Positions 7,388 through 16,267 of a stretch of DNA of 50,950 bases are shown here, piece after piece. Below the pieces are notes generated by a model that was given only the letters and a program-made list of their open reading frames with translations, did not search any database and was not told the origin of the DNA. The stretch is taken from positions 1-50,950 of the IMG/VR virus record IMGVR_UViG_3300030380_004776. One strand, written 5' to 3'. Origin of the DNA: a virus. Positions within the stretch are counted from its first letter, which is position 1, and every line of letters starts with the position of its first letter. The position numbers and the translations under genes were made by a program.

Positions 7388-8940
7388 TAGGTTTTAAATT
7401 TGCCAGTATGAAATTCATCATCCATTTCCGATACTGCTTTTGTTTGTTTTGGTTTAGTTGCTTTTTTATAATCTACAAATTTAGGCATCTCTACTGACCA
7501 TACATTTTTTACTCCCTCATGGTAATCTATTCGATTACAACCTAACAAATGCATTGCTTCTGCTGCACTTTTAAATGTTTTATCATTACCTAGAAACTTT
7601 TCAAAAGTAATTTTTTTGAAGTAACATACATTTGTTTTAGAATCTAAGACAACATAATTATCTTGTAGCTTATCAAAGTCGTCTTCTTCAATATGGCTTT
7701 CAAAGAATTTTTTAAGAAAATTATATTTCTCTTCTCCAAGTGTATCTTCAAATTTCATTTTCTCATTCTCAACTGCTTTTTTAACGATAGTTGACATAAG
7801 CATCTCAAAAGGAGATGGTCCACTTCTAGGTCTAGGTAGTGTTATCCAATAGATTCCATATCTAAGTAATTTTACTCGAAAAGACTTTTCATCTTTCATG
7901 TCTTCAGGGCCAATAATAATTTTTTCACCTTGAAACACAAATGAATATTCAATTGATTTAGTGCTTCTAATAAATTCTATTTCTTCAAAATCATCTATTA
8001 AATCTGGTACTTGTGAGCCTATTCCTAACTTCCTAAACTTACATAAATCTTTATTACATATAGGTGTGATTGCACCAAGTTTAGGTGGACACTTATAATT
8101 GTAATCTTTTTTAATTACAGATCTTGCAACAGAGTTTTCTACTTCTCTTGTATCCATAGGTGTAACAAATATTTCTTGATTTCTTTTTTGCAAAATAGTT
8201 CTCATCTCATCTATTGTAATTTTGCCATCTGACTTTTTCATTTCAAGCACACCCACATTGTAAAGTAAATCGTTACGGTGATTACCAGACCATTTATCCA
8301 TAATCATTTTTTGAACACATGGTGGATAATGTTTCCAATCTTCTTCAGGCTCATATTCTTTTACTTTTATATTTTGCAATTGATCTAACGATAAAGTTTT
8401 ATTTCTAATTATTTCAATAAATGTTCCTATCATTACTGGGGTGTTGGATTCATTATAGGCAAACTCAGTGGTAGCATTCATATTGAAGTAAGGCATGTTC
8501 ATACATTTATTCATTGGAAATACTTCTAATGCTTGAAAGAAATTTTTATTCCATTCATTTAATTTTTTTAAAACATCTTTGACTGGATACCAATTATCTA
8601 AAAACAAAAACAAATGTAGGCCACCTGATTTTGATCTAACTGGTATTAAGGGTAATTGATTATCTCTTAGAATATCTATAACTTTTTTTTGTGAATAGTC
8701 TTTATAACTTTGTGGGTCTATATCGATACATCCCCACTTACACATATCATCCTTTTCAGGTTTGATACCTATACGTTTCGTACCTTCTAAATGTTCCTTC
8801 CAAATTTTAAGAGTAACTGGTTCGTGGACCGTGAGTGTTTGGCCTACTGTCTTGCCCCGTTCATCTACCTCTCCAGTAAGAGAGGTAGTGATGAACAGTT
8901 CAGAATTTCCCTCAAATATTTTTAAGAGTTGCTCCTCCAT
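7387..8940 (-). CDS. Primase/polymerase of the archaeo-eukaryotic type (517 aa)
   Basis: N-terminal AEP catalytic features: WGCIDIDPQ with D73 and D75 (metal-binding motif I) and SKSGGLHLFLFL with S105/H109 (nucleotide-binding sxH motif II). A central segment has four cysteines (C208 in YPPCVQKMI, C284 in YNYKCPP, C295 and C300 in ICNKDLCKF) in an order seen in primase-associated Fe-S or zinc domains. The C-terminal third is unassigned. Likely makes replication primers. It lies between the ssDNA-binding candidate and the helicase. Confidence 0.82.
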   Translation of the reverse strand: MEEQLLKIFEGNSELFITTSLTGEVDERGKTVGQTLTVHEPVTLKIWKEHLEGTKRIGIKPEKDDMCKWGCIDIDPQSYKDYSQKKVIDILRDNQLPLIPVRSKSGGLHLFLFLDNWYPVKDVLKKLNEWNKNFFQALEVFPMNKCMNMPYFNMNATTEFAYNESNTPVMIGTFIEIIRNKTLSLDQLQNIKVKEYEPEEDWKHYPPCVQKMIMDKWSGNHRNDLLYNVGVLEMKKSDGKITIDEMRTILQKRNQEIFVTPMDTREVENSVARSVIKKDYNYKCPPKLGAITPICNKDLCKFRKLGIGSQVPDLIDDFEEIEFIRSTKSIEYSFVFQGEKIIIGPEDMKDEKSFRVKLLRYGIYWITLPRPRSGPSPFEMLMSTIVKKAVENEKMKFEDTLGEEKYNFLKKFFESHIEEDDFDKLQDNYVVLDSKTNVCYFKKITFEKFLGNDKTFKSAAEAMHLLGCNRIDYHEGVKNVWSVEMPKFVDYKKATKPKQTKAVSEMDDEFHTGKFKT

Positions 8941-8948
8941 AAAAAATA

Positions 8949-9764
8949 TTAAAACGGAACACCAGTTTTTGCTTCGTTACTATTATTTCCTTGAGATTGA
9001 TTATCTTGTGTAAAATCTACTTTACCAAAAATATCACTCTTCATAGCACTTTGATAAAAGGCTTGAGTCGTTTCTAAAACTTTCAAATGTTCTTGTGTAT
9101 TTAAAAATTTATCAAACTCAACAACCCATCCATACCAAGAGTTTTGTGAATTAGACTCTTTGGTTGTGCTTAACTTATAAGCAGTTGACCATGATGGTGG
9201 ATTGAACATACCACTTTTACCTTGTGCTCTTCTAGACATGATCATAGAATTCCATGTCTTAGATTTTTTCTTTTGAGTAGATTTCATAGTGATCAAAGCT
9301 TGTTCTATTGGATTGTAGTTTGCATCCAATATATAAACAAAATGATTACCAGTATCTTCAACATAGTTTCCGTTTTCTAATCGGTCTTTGTTGTCGGCAC
9401 CTCTAGTTGTTTGGGACATAATAGCTGGATCAGTATGAATACCTACTGGTCTTCCTGGACTATCCCCTTTATCTTTCCACTCATTAAAAGTATTAATGTA
9501 AAGACAAGGCACTACTATTAATCCTTGTTTACCTTTCCAAACCGTACCAGATGTTTCACTCCATATGTCTCCTTGCTTAGCAGTCTCAACATATTTACCA
9601 TCAGTCTCATCTAAGACTGGAGAGTTTGCATATAGTATTTTTAAGATTGGTAGTTTTTGGTCTCGAGCTGTAACATACTCTTGACCTTGACCCGCCATCT
9701 GCTCTAAATTAATTGCAGCTGGAAGATTGTCTTTTTTAGTCGTCATCGCTTTTTTTTCGATCAT
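8949..9764 (-). CDS. Putative single-stranded DNA-binding protein (271 aa)
   Basis: No catalytic motif. A beta-rich core (KQGLIVVPCLYINTFNEW ... NHFVYILDANYNPIEQALITMKS ... NSWYGWVVEFDKF) is followed by a polar, Asn/Gln-rich tail that ends in Pro-Phe, as phage ssDNA-binding proteins often do. Its place immediately upstream of primase and helicase supports the call. The ATG at 9764 has an AAGGA site at good spacing and overlaps the previous stop as ATGA. Function is inferred from context. Confidence 0.5.
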   Translation of the reverse strand: MIEKKAMTTKKDNLPAAINLEQMAGQGQEYVTARDQKLPILKILYANSPVLDETDGKYVETAKQGDIWSETSGTVWKGKQGLIVVPCLYINTFNEWKDKGDSPGRPVGIHTDPAIMSQTTRGADNKDRLENGNYVEDTGNHFVYILDANYNPIEQALITMKSTQKKKSKTWNSMIMSRRAQGKSGMFNPPSWSTAYKLSTTKESNSQNSWYGWVVEFDKFLNTQEHLKVLETTQAFYQSAMKSDIFGKVDFTQDNQSQGNNSNEAKTGVPF

Positions 9765-10312
9765 GATTGTTCCTTCGTGGTTATTTTAGTTTTATTTGCA
9801 ACATAAGTTCCAAACAGTTCAGCAGGTACATCTTTACCAAGATCTTGAATTTGTTCTCTAACAAATCCTCTAAGACTACTTGGATGAACAGAAGTTTTCT
9901 GCTTCACTGGTAGACCTTTTGCTTTCAGCTCTTCTATAATTGATTTAGCTTCATTATCTTGCTTCATCCCAAATTCCAAAGACACTTGGTTTTTAATCAA
10001 ATCTCCATGGCCATTTTCTCTAAGCCAGTTAAAAGCTTCATCACTTTTAGACGCTGGTATTCTAGCTGAATAGAATGGTTTAACCTCAACGGATGAACCA
10101 TCTGCTAATTTTAGCAGAGATAAACCAGCTTGTTGCATTAAGTTTGGAATTGTTTGCTCAGAAAGAGTAGTTTCGACTTCTTTTAACTTTTTAAGTTCTT
10201 CTTCAGCCGTCATTATTTTTTTCTGAGTTTCCAATAACTTATTGCAAGATTTAGCAATGTCTGTCGACATGCCAGTATCTACCGATATGATAGATTCTGC
10301 TTCTAAGTCCAT
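9761..10312 (-). CDS. Conserved-looking replication-module protein, coiled coil (183 aa)
   Basis: First gene of the replication operon, with a perfect AGGAGG ribosome site before the ATG at 10312. A coiled coil spans roughly residues 20-52 (CNKLLETQKKIMTAEEELKKLKEVETTLSEQ), followed by LMQQAGLSLLKLADGSSVEVKPFYSARIPASK and a short helical C-terminal half. I do not recognise a named family. Position next to the ssDNA-binding candidate suggests a role in replication or recombination. Confidence 0.6.
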   Translation of the reverse strand: MDLEAESIISVDTGMSTDIAKSCNKLLETQKKIMTAEEELKKLKEVETTLSEQTIPNLMQQAGLSLLKLADGSSVEVKPFYSARIPASKSDEAFNWLRENGHGDLIKNQVSLEFGMKQDNEAKSIIEELKAKGLPVKQKTSVHPSSLRGFVREQIQDLGKDVPAELFGTYVANKTKITTKEQS

Positions 10313-10338
10313 AAGAACCTCCTTGTGCGAGAATCAAT

Positions 10339-10366
10339 ATATTATTAATTTGATTTATGCAAACAA
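10339..10366 (-). promoter_or_regulatory. Candidate sigma70 promoter for the replication operon
   Basis: TTGTTT (10361-10366), 16-base spacer, TAATAT (10339-10344) on the minus strand, leaving a short leader that carries the AGGAGG site of the 183-aa gene. It lies in the 73-base divergent gap with the SNF2-like gene. Confidence 0.45.
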
Positions 10367-10377
10367 ATAATTTAAAT
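10350..10377 (+). promoter_or_regulatory. Weak candidate promoter for the SNF2-like gene
   Basis: TTGATT (10350-10355), 16-base spacer, TTAAAT (10372-10377). The expected start is about 10384, two bases before the GTG start codon, and no Shine-Dalgarno element is present. Consistent with a leaderless message, but the -10 match is poor. Confidence 0.25.
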
Positions 10378-10385
10378 AATTCTGC

Positions 10386-11792
10386 GTGTATAATTATAAA
10401 ACAAAACCATTCAAACATCAAAGACAGTCATTAATAGAGGGAGCCAAGCCATACAACTTTGCTTATTTTATGGAGATGGGAACTGGTAAGACTAAAGTTG
10501 CTATTGATAATGCAGCTTATTTATACCAAGAACAAAGAATTGATTTTGCTTTTGTTATTGCACCTAATTCAGTTTATCAAAATTGGAAAAAAGAAATAGA
10601 CTTTCATTGTCCTGAAGAAACTAATATTTATATTTGGAAAGTTACCAAAGATAAAACATTTAAATTAGACCCAAAAAAATTAACGTTTATATTAATGAAC
10701 GTAGAAGCTTTATCACATGCATCTGGTAAAAAATGGCTAGAATATAAATTACTTAAACATGGTATGAGAAGTATGGTTATATTAGATGAAAGCACATCTA
10801 TAAAAAATCTTAAAGCCTCGAGAACAAAAGCTATTATTAAATTAGGGCAATTAGCTAGATATAAAAGAATTCTGACTGGTTCACCTATAACTAAATCACC
10901 ACTTGATTTGTTTTCTCAGTGTGCTTTTTTAGATAAGAAATTATTAGGGTATGAAAATTTTACAGTATTCAAATCAAAATATGCAGTCATGTATAGTATT
11001 GAAAGAGGTGGATATAATATACAAATACCAAAGTATTATGTAAACCTTGAAGAGTTAGAGTTCAAACTTAAATCATTTTCTTATAGGGTTAGAAAAAAAG
11101 ATTGCCTAGACTTACCAGAAAAAATGTATGTACAAAGACATATAGAATTACCTGATGAACAAAGAATTGCTTACGAAAAATTAAAAGCGACTGCTATTAT
11201 TTTACTGCAGAATGATGAAGTATCATACAACAATAAACTTACTGAATTACTTAAATTACAACAAGTAGCAAATGGTTTTGTAAAAACAAATGATGGAAAA
11301 ATCGTAGACTTTAAGTCTAATGCTAAATTAAAAGAATTAATGAGTATCTTGGAGGAGAGTGAAGACAAGTGTATTATATGGGCTAATTATGTACACAATA
11401 TAGAAATGATTAAAAAGAAACTAGGAGAGGTATATGGAAAAGATTCGGTGGTTTCGATATACGGAAAAGATTCAGTGGATGTTCGTAACAAAGCTGTTGA
11501 AAGTTTTCAGTCTGATGACAGATGCCGTTTCCTTGTTGGGAACCCTACTGTTGGTGGTTATGGTCTTACCCTTACTGCTGCTAAGTATGTTATATATTTT
11601 AGTAATTCTTACAACTTGGAAGTCCGTCAACAAAGCGAAGATCGTGCTCATAGATATGGTCAAACTTCTCAAGTCACATATATAGATCTTATTGCAACAG
11701 ATACTATTGATGAAATGGTATTACATAATTTAGAAAATAAAATTGAATTATCTGCTAAGACTCTTGGGGAACAAGTTCAGAAGTGGCTTTAG
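10386..11792 (+). CDS. SNF2-like superfamily 2 helicase/ATPase (468 aa)
   Basis: Motor with Q-like N-terminus FKHQRQSLIEG, Walker A MGTGKT (31-36), motif Ia FVIAPNSVYQNW, motif II ILDEST (132-137), motif III LTGSPIT, and in the second RecA lobe GGYGLTLTAAKYVIYFSNSYN and QSEDRAHRYGQ (motif VI). These define the SNF2 family; phage members are thought to remodel protein-DNA complexes or help replication and recombination. Starts at GTG. It is the only large plus-strand gene in the window, lying alone between two minus-strand blocks, and its 3' end overlaps the convergent methyltransferase gene by 38 bases. Confidence 0.92.
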   Translation: MYNYKTKPFKHQRQSLIEGAKPYNFAYFMEMGTGKTKVAIDNAAYLYQEQRIDFAFVIAPNSVYQNWKKEIDFHCPEETNIYIWKVTKDKTFKLDPKKLTFILMNVEALSHASGKKWLEYKLLKHGMRSMVILDESTSIKNLKASRTKAIIKLGQLARYKRILTGSPITKSPLDLFSQCAFLDKKLLGYENFTVFKSKYAVMYSIERGGYNIQIPKYYVNLEELEFKLKSFSYRVRKKDCLDLPEKMYVQRHIELPDEQRIAYEKLKATAIILLQNDEVSYNNKLTELLKLQQVANGFVKTNDGKIVDFKSNAKLKELMSILEESEDKCIIWANYVHNIEMIKKKLGEVYGKDSVVSIYGKDSVDVRNKAVESFQSDDRCRFLVGNPTVGGYGLTLTAAKYVIYFSNSYNLEVRQQSEDRAHRYGQTSQVTYIDLIATDTIDEMVLHNLENKIELSAKTLGEQVQKWL

Positions 11793-12249
11793 TTTCTAAT
11801 GTACAAATGGTATCATTGTGTTGAGCCCCATGATTAACTAATAAAATTTTTTGTATTTCAAATCCATTCTTCTTACCCATACCCCCTGAGTTCCAACCAA
11901 AAGATATAACCTTTCCATTCGGTTTAATAATTCTTGTTATTTCTTTTTTACAATTAGACCAATATTTAGTTATTCTTCTATTCTGATCATTATCATTTGA
12001 GTTATGGAAATATATACCTAAACTTTTGTATTTTTCTTTAAGTTGATATTGTGAATATGGAGGGTCAAAAACTAAAGAATTTATTGAACTAGTTTCGATA
12101 CTTTTTAAAAAATCAATTGCATCTTGTTTAAAAGGATATGGAAATGGATCAACATAATCTAAACCTAAATTTTCTTTTATAAATTTATTAATAGGTTTTA
12201 TTTTAAATGTCCGATGGTTAGGCATTGCCCAAACTCTTTTTATTATCAT
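11755..12249 (-). CDS. Adenine-specific DNA methyltransferase, DPPY type (164 aa)
   Basis: Catalytic motif IV is intact: SLVFDPPYSQYQ with DPPY at 62-65. A later ISFGWNSGGMG segment fits the SAM-binding part of small phage N6-adenine methyltransferases. I take the ATG at 12249, which overlaps the previous stop as ATGA and has AAGAAG upstream; an upstream TTG at 12273 is less likely. It shares a DPFPYP motif with the DPCPYP of its neighbour. Probably methylates phage DNA against host restriction or for regulation. Confidence 0.82.
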   Translation of the reverse strand: MIIKRVWAMPNHRTFKIKPINKFIKENLGLDYVDPFPYPFKQDAIDFLKSIETSSINSLVFDPPYSQYQLKEKYKSLGIYFHNSNDNDQNRRITKYWSNCKKEITRIIKPNGKVISFGWNSGGMGKKNGFEIQKILLVNHGAQHNDTICTLETKATSELVPQES

Positions 12250-12701
12250 AATTTCTTCTTTAAAATAAAACAAGCTATATGCCTACCAGTTCCTTTACCT
12301 TGAGATTTATCCTCTGTTGCTAACCACTTAACGTCTCCTAAATTTCTTATCTCAGCTCCAGCCTTAATCATCATTAATATCCATTTGTCTATTGGATAAA
12401 CAAGAACAACTTCCTTACCTTTTTCATTTTCTGCTATGGCTTTTCTAACCCAAGCAGTGGGACCTTTCTTTTTTCCTTCATGTATAATAGAACCAAATGG
12501 TGGGTTAACATAGTTTGATTTACCCCACTCATTTGTAAGTCCATCAAAATCTTTTGGTTTAGGATAAGGACATGGATCAAAATCGAACTTAAATTCATCA
12601 TTTAATTCTTTCATTAAATCATCTGGTGTAAGCCAATAGTGTTTTCCATCTTGGCCATTACCCTTATGAAATTTATTATCCTTTGGATGTTTTTTCTTCA
12701 T
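12246..12701 (-). CDS. Phage N6-adenine methyltransferase, NPPF type (151 aa)
   Basis: HYWLTPDDLMKELNDEFKFDFDPCPYP, then SNYVNPPFGSII (NPPF at 66-69), then WVRKAIAENEKGKEVVLVYPIDKW follows the Dam-family order of the phage DNA N-6-adenine methyltransferases. The catalytic motif is a functional variant, in contrast to the HPMF form at 6896-7387. Coupled by overlap to both neighbours. The target sequence cannot be predicted. Confidence 0.8.
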   Translation of the reverse strand: MKKKHPKDNKFHKGNGQDGKHYWLTPDDLMKELNDEFKFDFDPCPYPKPKDFDGLTNEWGKSNYVNPPFGSIIHEGKKKGPTAWVRKAIAENEKGKEVVLVYPIDKWILMMIKAGAEIRNLGDVKWLATEDKSQGKGTGRHIACFILKKKL

Positions 12702-13398
12702 GATATCTATTAACTCTTTCTAACCATTTATCTTCATACTCTTTTAATTTTGCCTCATTCATTTTAAATTCTTGATATAAAACATCTTTTGTACAAACAC
12801 ATATAAGGCCTTGTGTTATAGGACCATATTGTTTTTTATGTGCTAGTGAATATGCAGCTATTTGATAATAATAATCTTCAACAAACTCTTCTCTCTTTGG
12901 TTTGTTGCTTTGTTTAAAGTCAATAATTGTAGGCTTATCATCATAAAGGCCAACTACATCTGTGGCTCCTGCCCATCTATCTTCATAAGCTAGACTTACT
13001 TCATTACCCCATACCTCTTTCAATAGGTCAAGATTGTTTACTATCTCATGAGCCATAAGTCTTGCTTTAGCTCCATCCTCAGAGAGATTTATGTAGCCAC
13101 GGCCATCTATGTAGTTTTCTAAGACATAGTGCATCTCCGTGCCTCTGAGAGCCGCCTGAGAGGTAATTCTAGCTGCTTCTTGGTATCCTACTCTTTCACG
13201 CCACCTATCAAGTCCAGCTTTCTTTTCCTCTGATTGAGTAGCAGACAGTATGGTTGTAACACTTGGTATTTTTTTGTTACCTACATTATAGGTCCGTGAG
13301 CCGTCCTCTTCTTGTCTAGTATACTTTTTGTACTTGTATTTACTTATTAACTTGAGATCGGTAATTTGAAATTTGTTATTATCTTTGATTAGTCGCAC
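12676..13398 (-). CDS. PD-(D/E)XK exonuclease, RecB/Cas4-like (240 aa)
   Basis: Nuclease core: RGTEMHYVLENYI (Gly86 and His90), E133 in NEVSLAYEDRWAGATDVVG with D147, the IIDFKQS strand with D160 and K162, and YYYQIAAYSLA with Q179. This is the RecB-like order of active residues used by 5'-3' exonucleases in phage recombination and DNA processing. Start codon GTG at 13398. It sits with the methyltransferases at the end of the DNA metabolism block, next to virion genes. Confidence 0.88.
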   Translation of the reverse strand: MRLIKDNNKFQITDLKLISKYKYKKYTRQEEDGSRTYNVGNKKIPSVTTILSATQSEEKKAGLDRWRERVGYQEAARITSQAALRGTEMHYVLENYIDGRGYINLSEDGAKARLMAHEIVNNLDLLKEVWGNEVSLAYEDRWAGATDVVGLYDDKPTIIDFKQSNKPKREEFVEDYYYQIAAYSLAHKKQYGPITQGLICVCTKDVLYQEFKMNEAKLKEYEDKWLERVNRYHEEKTSKG

Positions 13399-13406
13399 AT
13401 GGTCTT

Positions 13407-13622
13407 TTAGAATACTTTGAATAGAAGAGCAACAATTATTCCAATCATAGAAGTCATTAAAAAAGCAGTAGAAGATATAAGAATTTTTTCAATTCTATGT
13501 ATATCTGTATGTAAATCTTTTATTTGTTTGTTAGTCTGTTCTTGCATAATTCTGCATAACTTCTCATGATCATCCATTCTTTGATGAGCAAGGGTATCTT
13601 TATTAGAAGTTTTTCTTGGCAC
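13407..13622 (-). CDS. Small tail-anchored membrane protein, XhlA/holin-like (71 aa)
   Basis: A coiled-coil N-terminal part (HEKLCRIMQEQTNKQIKDLHTDIHRIEKILI) is followed by one C-terminal transmembrane segment (about 48-70). The form resembles XhlA-type haemolysin/holin-accessory proteins, though similarity is structural only. Start is GTG at 13622 with a GGTGGGA element; it overlaps the end of the large virion protein gene by 20 bases. Confidence 0.6.
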   Translation of the reverse strand: MPRKTSNKDTLAHQRMDDHEKLCRIMQEQTNKQIKDLHTDIHRIEKILISSTAFLMTSMIGIIVALLFKVF

Positions 13623-16260
13623 TTACTATCCCACCTTTATTAAAAAGGTTTAAAGTTTGAGCTAACTCTAAATTAGATTGTCCACCCATTGGTAAGTTAG
13701 ATGGTGTAACATTTGGTAATGGTATGTTACTAGTATTTTTTACATTAGGAGGAGGTTCATTTACAATTGTTCTTTGTCCTTGATTTTTCACAACTTCAAT
13801 TGCTGGAGCTTCTTCAGGATTAGGTCTTACTTCTCCCTGTGCTCCCTCTAATATCCCAGTTTCAAAAAATTTATCATATTTTGATTTGTTACCCTCTATT
13901 TCATTCATCATGGAAGTAGCTTCCTCAGCTGAAAAAATTCCTTCATCAACACCAGCACTTGCTAGTTGTGAAAAGTATCTTGTCATTTTTTGTGTTGAAT
14001 CAATAGTTAAACCTTTACCACCCAAACCTTTAATTAATAGATTTGTAAATCTAGGAGAAGAAATCATTTTTGCTATACCTGCTGGACCTGCAACAAAGAA
14101 TGCAGCAGTACCGGGATCAAAGTTTCCTGTGGCTCCCATAAATAAACCTAGTCCTTGAGAGAATGCACCAGCAGCATTTAATTGCATAAACATCATAGGG
14201 TTAGAACCAGCTTCACTTGCGTTTCTAATTTTACCTTCATAAATTTTCATGGCATCAGTATAGTCTTCTAAATTTTTAACTTGTTGCCCACTTAAAAAAC
14301 CATCTTTCTTTAAAAGAAATCTATGTTGATTTAAAAATTTTTGTGCTTGAGTGTTTGTTAATGTTGGATATTGTCCCTTAAGTGAAACAGAATTTTTTAA
14401 ATAATCAGTAAGAAATTGTCCTCTAACTGCTGCTTTTATTTCAGTTCTATTTGGAAACAAATCATATTGTTTACCATTAATTGTTGTTCTTGATTCATCA
14501 AGAGTTTTAAAAAAAACATCATAGTAATCTTCTTTACCACTAGCAACAATTTGTTTATATACAGTTTCAATACCTCTTTCATTATTTAATATTTTTTTAA
14601 GTGTTGTATCTCTAAATAAATTTGCTCCAAAAGAAGTAAACTGAGATGCAGTAGTTCTTAGATTATTTAATGTTGGTGGTAATGGAGAGTTAGCCATCAT
14701 AGCCTCCATTCTTTTCATTATCTCAGCTTGAACTGCACTGGCTCCATTATTAAATCTCATTCTTGAAATTGCACCATAGACTGATCTAAAATCATTAAAA
14801 TTAGCTCGATCTTTTAAACCACCAACAAGATCAGTCATTTCAAAAATACTTCTTCCTTCATCAGTATTTCTAATAATAGCTTTAGCTGCAATTGTTTCTG
14901 TAAGGTAATCATCTAAACTTGAAGTTATTTCTTCTACCTTATTAACACCTTTACCTCTTAAAACTTTTAATTGTTTTGGAGCATTTTGTATAATTACATC
15001 ATATGCTGGGTTATAAGTCCCATCCGGTAATTTAATTGTTTCATCAATTTGTTTACTTAAATCTTGCCATAAACTATTTTTTATAGCATCATAAGAATTT
15101 CTATTTTTTGTAACTCCATCTTGTATAAGTTTTCCAACTGCATTCCCAAACTCATCAAAGCCAGAAAAATCTGCACCCATTTTACCTAAACCTTTTTGAA
15201 TATCTGTTTTTAAAAGTGATTCAACCATTACATCTATTCCATTAAGTGTAGCCATTTTTCCAGTTTGTTCAGCAGTTCTTACAACACCAGACCCTATTAA
15301 TGCTGTTCTTCCAACATTAGATATAAAATTTACAGCATTATTCTGAGTTAAAAAACCAGGTGTTATATTTGCTTTTTCTATATCTTTAAAAAACGTAGGA
15401 GTTCTTTTATTAATATTAGTAATCATTTCTGCAGTTCTTTTAGGGTCTTTTAAAATTGCAGCTTGTTCTGCAGTTATTCCTTCTATTTCAATATCTCCAT
15501 ATTCTTTTGTTAATTTTTTATTTCCTTTTGTGCTTTTACTTTTTGTTAATTCTTCAATAGCATCGTCAGTAAGTTGTTTTCCTGATTGATCTATTTCTCT
15601 TAAAACTTTAAAAAATTCTTTATCTCTTGCTAATATTTGAGTAGCTCGTTCAGCACCAGTAATAGTATCTATTGTTCCTTTAGTTATTTTGTTATAAACT
15701 TTTGAAAGACCACCAGCTAAACCAAAACCTAAAACTTCTCCAAATGCACCTTGCGCCGCACCTCTTGCTACTTCTTTTACAATGCTTTCTCTTGGGTCAA
15801 ATGTTTGAGCAATACCAGCTCCAGTTGCACCACCTATACCAGCTCCAGCTGTAGCATAACCAACCTTTTGCATAGTATTTGCAGAAATATTTAATAAAGG
15901 TCGTACTAATCTTGCAGTCCTTGCAGCAAGAGCACCAGCAGCAACTAAAGATCCTCCACCAGTAACTGGGGCTAAAGCTGCACCAGCTATTCCTCCTGCT
16001 ATAGACAGACCTACTTCAGAAACTAATCTAAAAAATGTAGGACTCTTTAAAAAACTTTCTGTATCTTTATTGTATTTACCTTTTTCAGCATCAGTAAGTA
16101 TATCTTCTGGTGAAACCATTAGTTCTAATTCTTTATCAAAATTAAAAGAAGTATTTTGTTTTTTTCCTGAAAGATAAGTTTCAATAGCCAAAGTTTCTTT
16201 TTTAGTTGGCTCTTCACCTTTTATTTTAAATTTTTGTCCTTGTACAATTACTTCTGCCAT
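13603..16260 (-). CDS. Large internal virion (ejection) protein (885 aa)
   Basis: I take the ATG at 16260 (MAEVIVQGQKFKIKG), which has AGGAG upstream and follows the previous stop, rather than the more upstream in-frame codon. Ala/Gly-rich hydrophobic segments near residues 80-145 (VGLSIAGGIAGAALAPVTGG ...) could insert in a membrane, and the rest is long and helical. Position at the end of the P22/T7-like virion block and size fit an internal protein ejected with the DNA. No muralytic motif was seen. Function inferred from context. Confidence 0.65.
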   Translation of the reverse strand: MAEVIVQGQKFKIKGEEPTKKETLAIETYLSGKKQNTSFNFDKELELMVSPEDILTDAEKGKYNKDTESFLKSPTFFRLVSEVGLSIAGGIAGAALAPVTGGGSLVAAGALAARTARLVRPLLNISANTMQKVGYATAGAGIGGATGAGIAQTFDPRESIVKEVARGAAQGAFGEVLGFGLAGGLSKVYNKITKGTIDTITGAERATQILARDKEFFKVLREIDQSGKQLTDDAIEELTKSKSTKGNKKLTKEYGDIEIEGITAEQAAILKDPKRTAEMITNINKRTPTFFKDIEKANITPGFLTQNNAVNFISNVGRTALIGSGVVRTAEQTGKMATLNGIDVMVESLLKTDIQKGLGKMGADFSGFDEFGNAVGKLIQDGVTKNRNSYDAIKNSLWQDLSKQIDETIKLPDGTYNPAYDVIIQNAPKQLKVLRGKGVNKVEEITSSLDDYLTETIAAKAIIRNTDEGRSIFEMTDLVGGLKDRANFNDFRSVYGAISRMRFNNGASAVQAEIMKRMEAMMANSPLPPTLNNLRTTASQFTSFGANLFRDTTLKKILNNERGIETVYKQIVASGKEDYYDVFFKTLDESRTTINGKQYDLFPNRTEIKAAVRGQFLTDYLKNSVSLKGQYPTLTNTQAQKFLNQHRFLLKKDGFLSGQQVKNLEDYTDAMKIYEGKIRNASEAGSNPMMFMQLNAAGAFSQGLGLFMGATGNFDPGTAAFFVAGPAGIAKMISSPRFTNLLIKGLGGKGLTIDSTQKMTRYFSQLASAGVDEGIFSAEEATSMMNEIEGNKSKYDKFFETGILEGAQGEVRPNPEEAPAIEVVKNQGQRTIVNEPPPNVKNTSNIPLPNVTPSNLPMGGQSNLELAQTLNLFNKGGIVSAKKNF

Positions 16261-16267
16261 ACATCTC

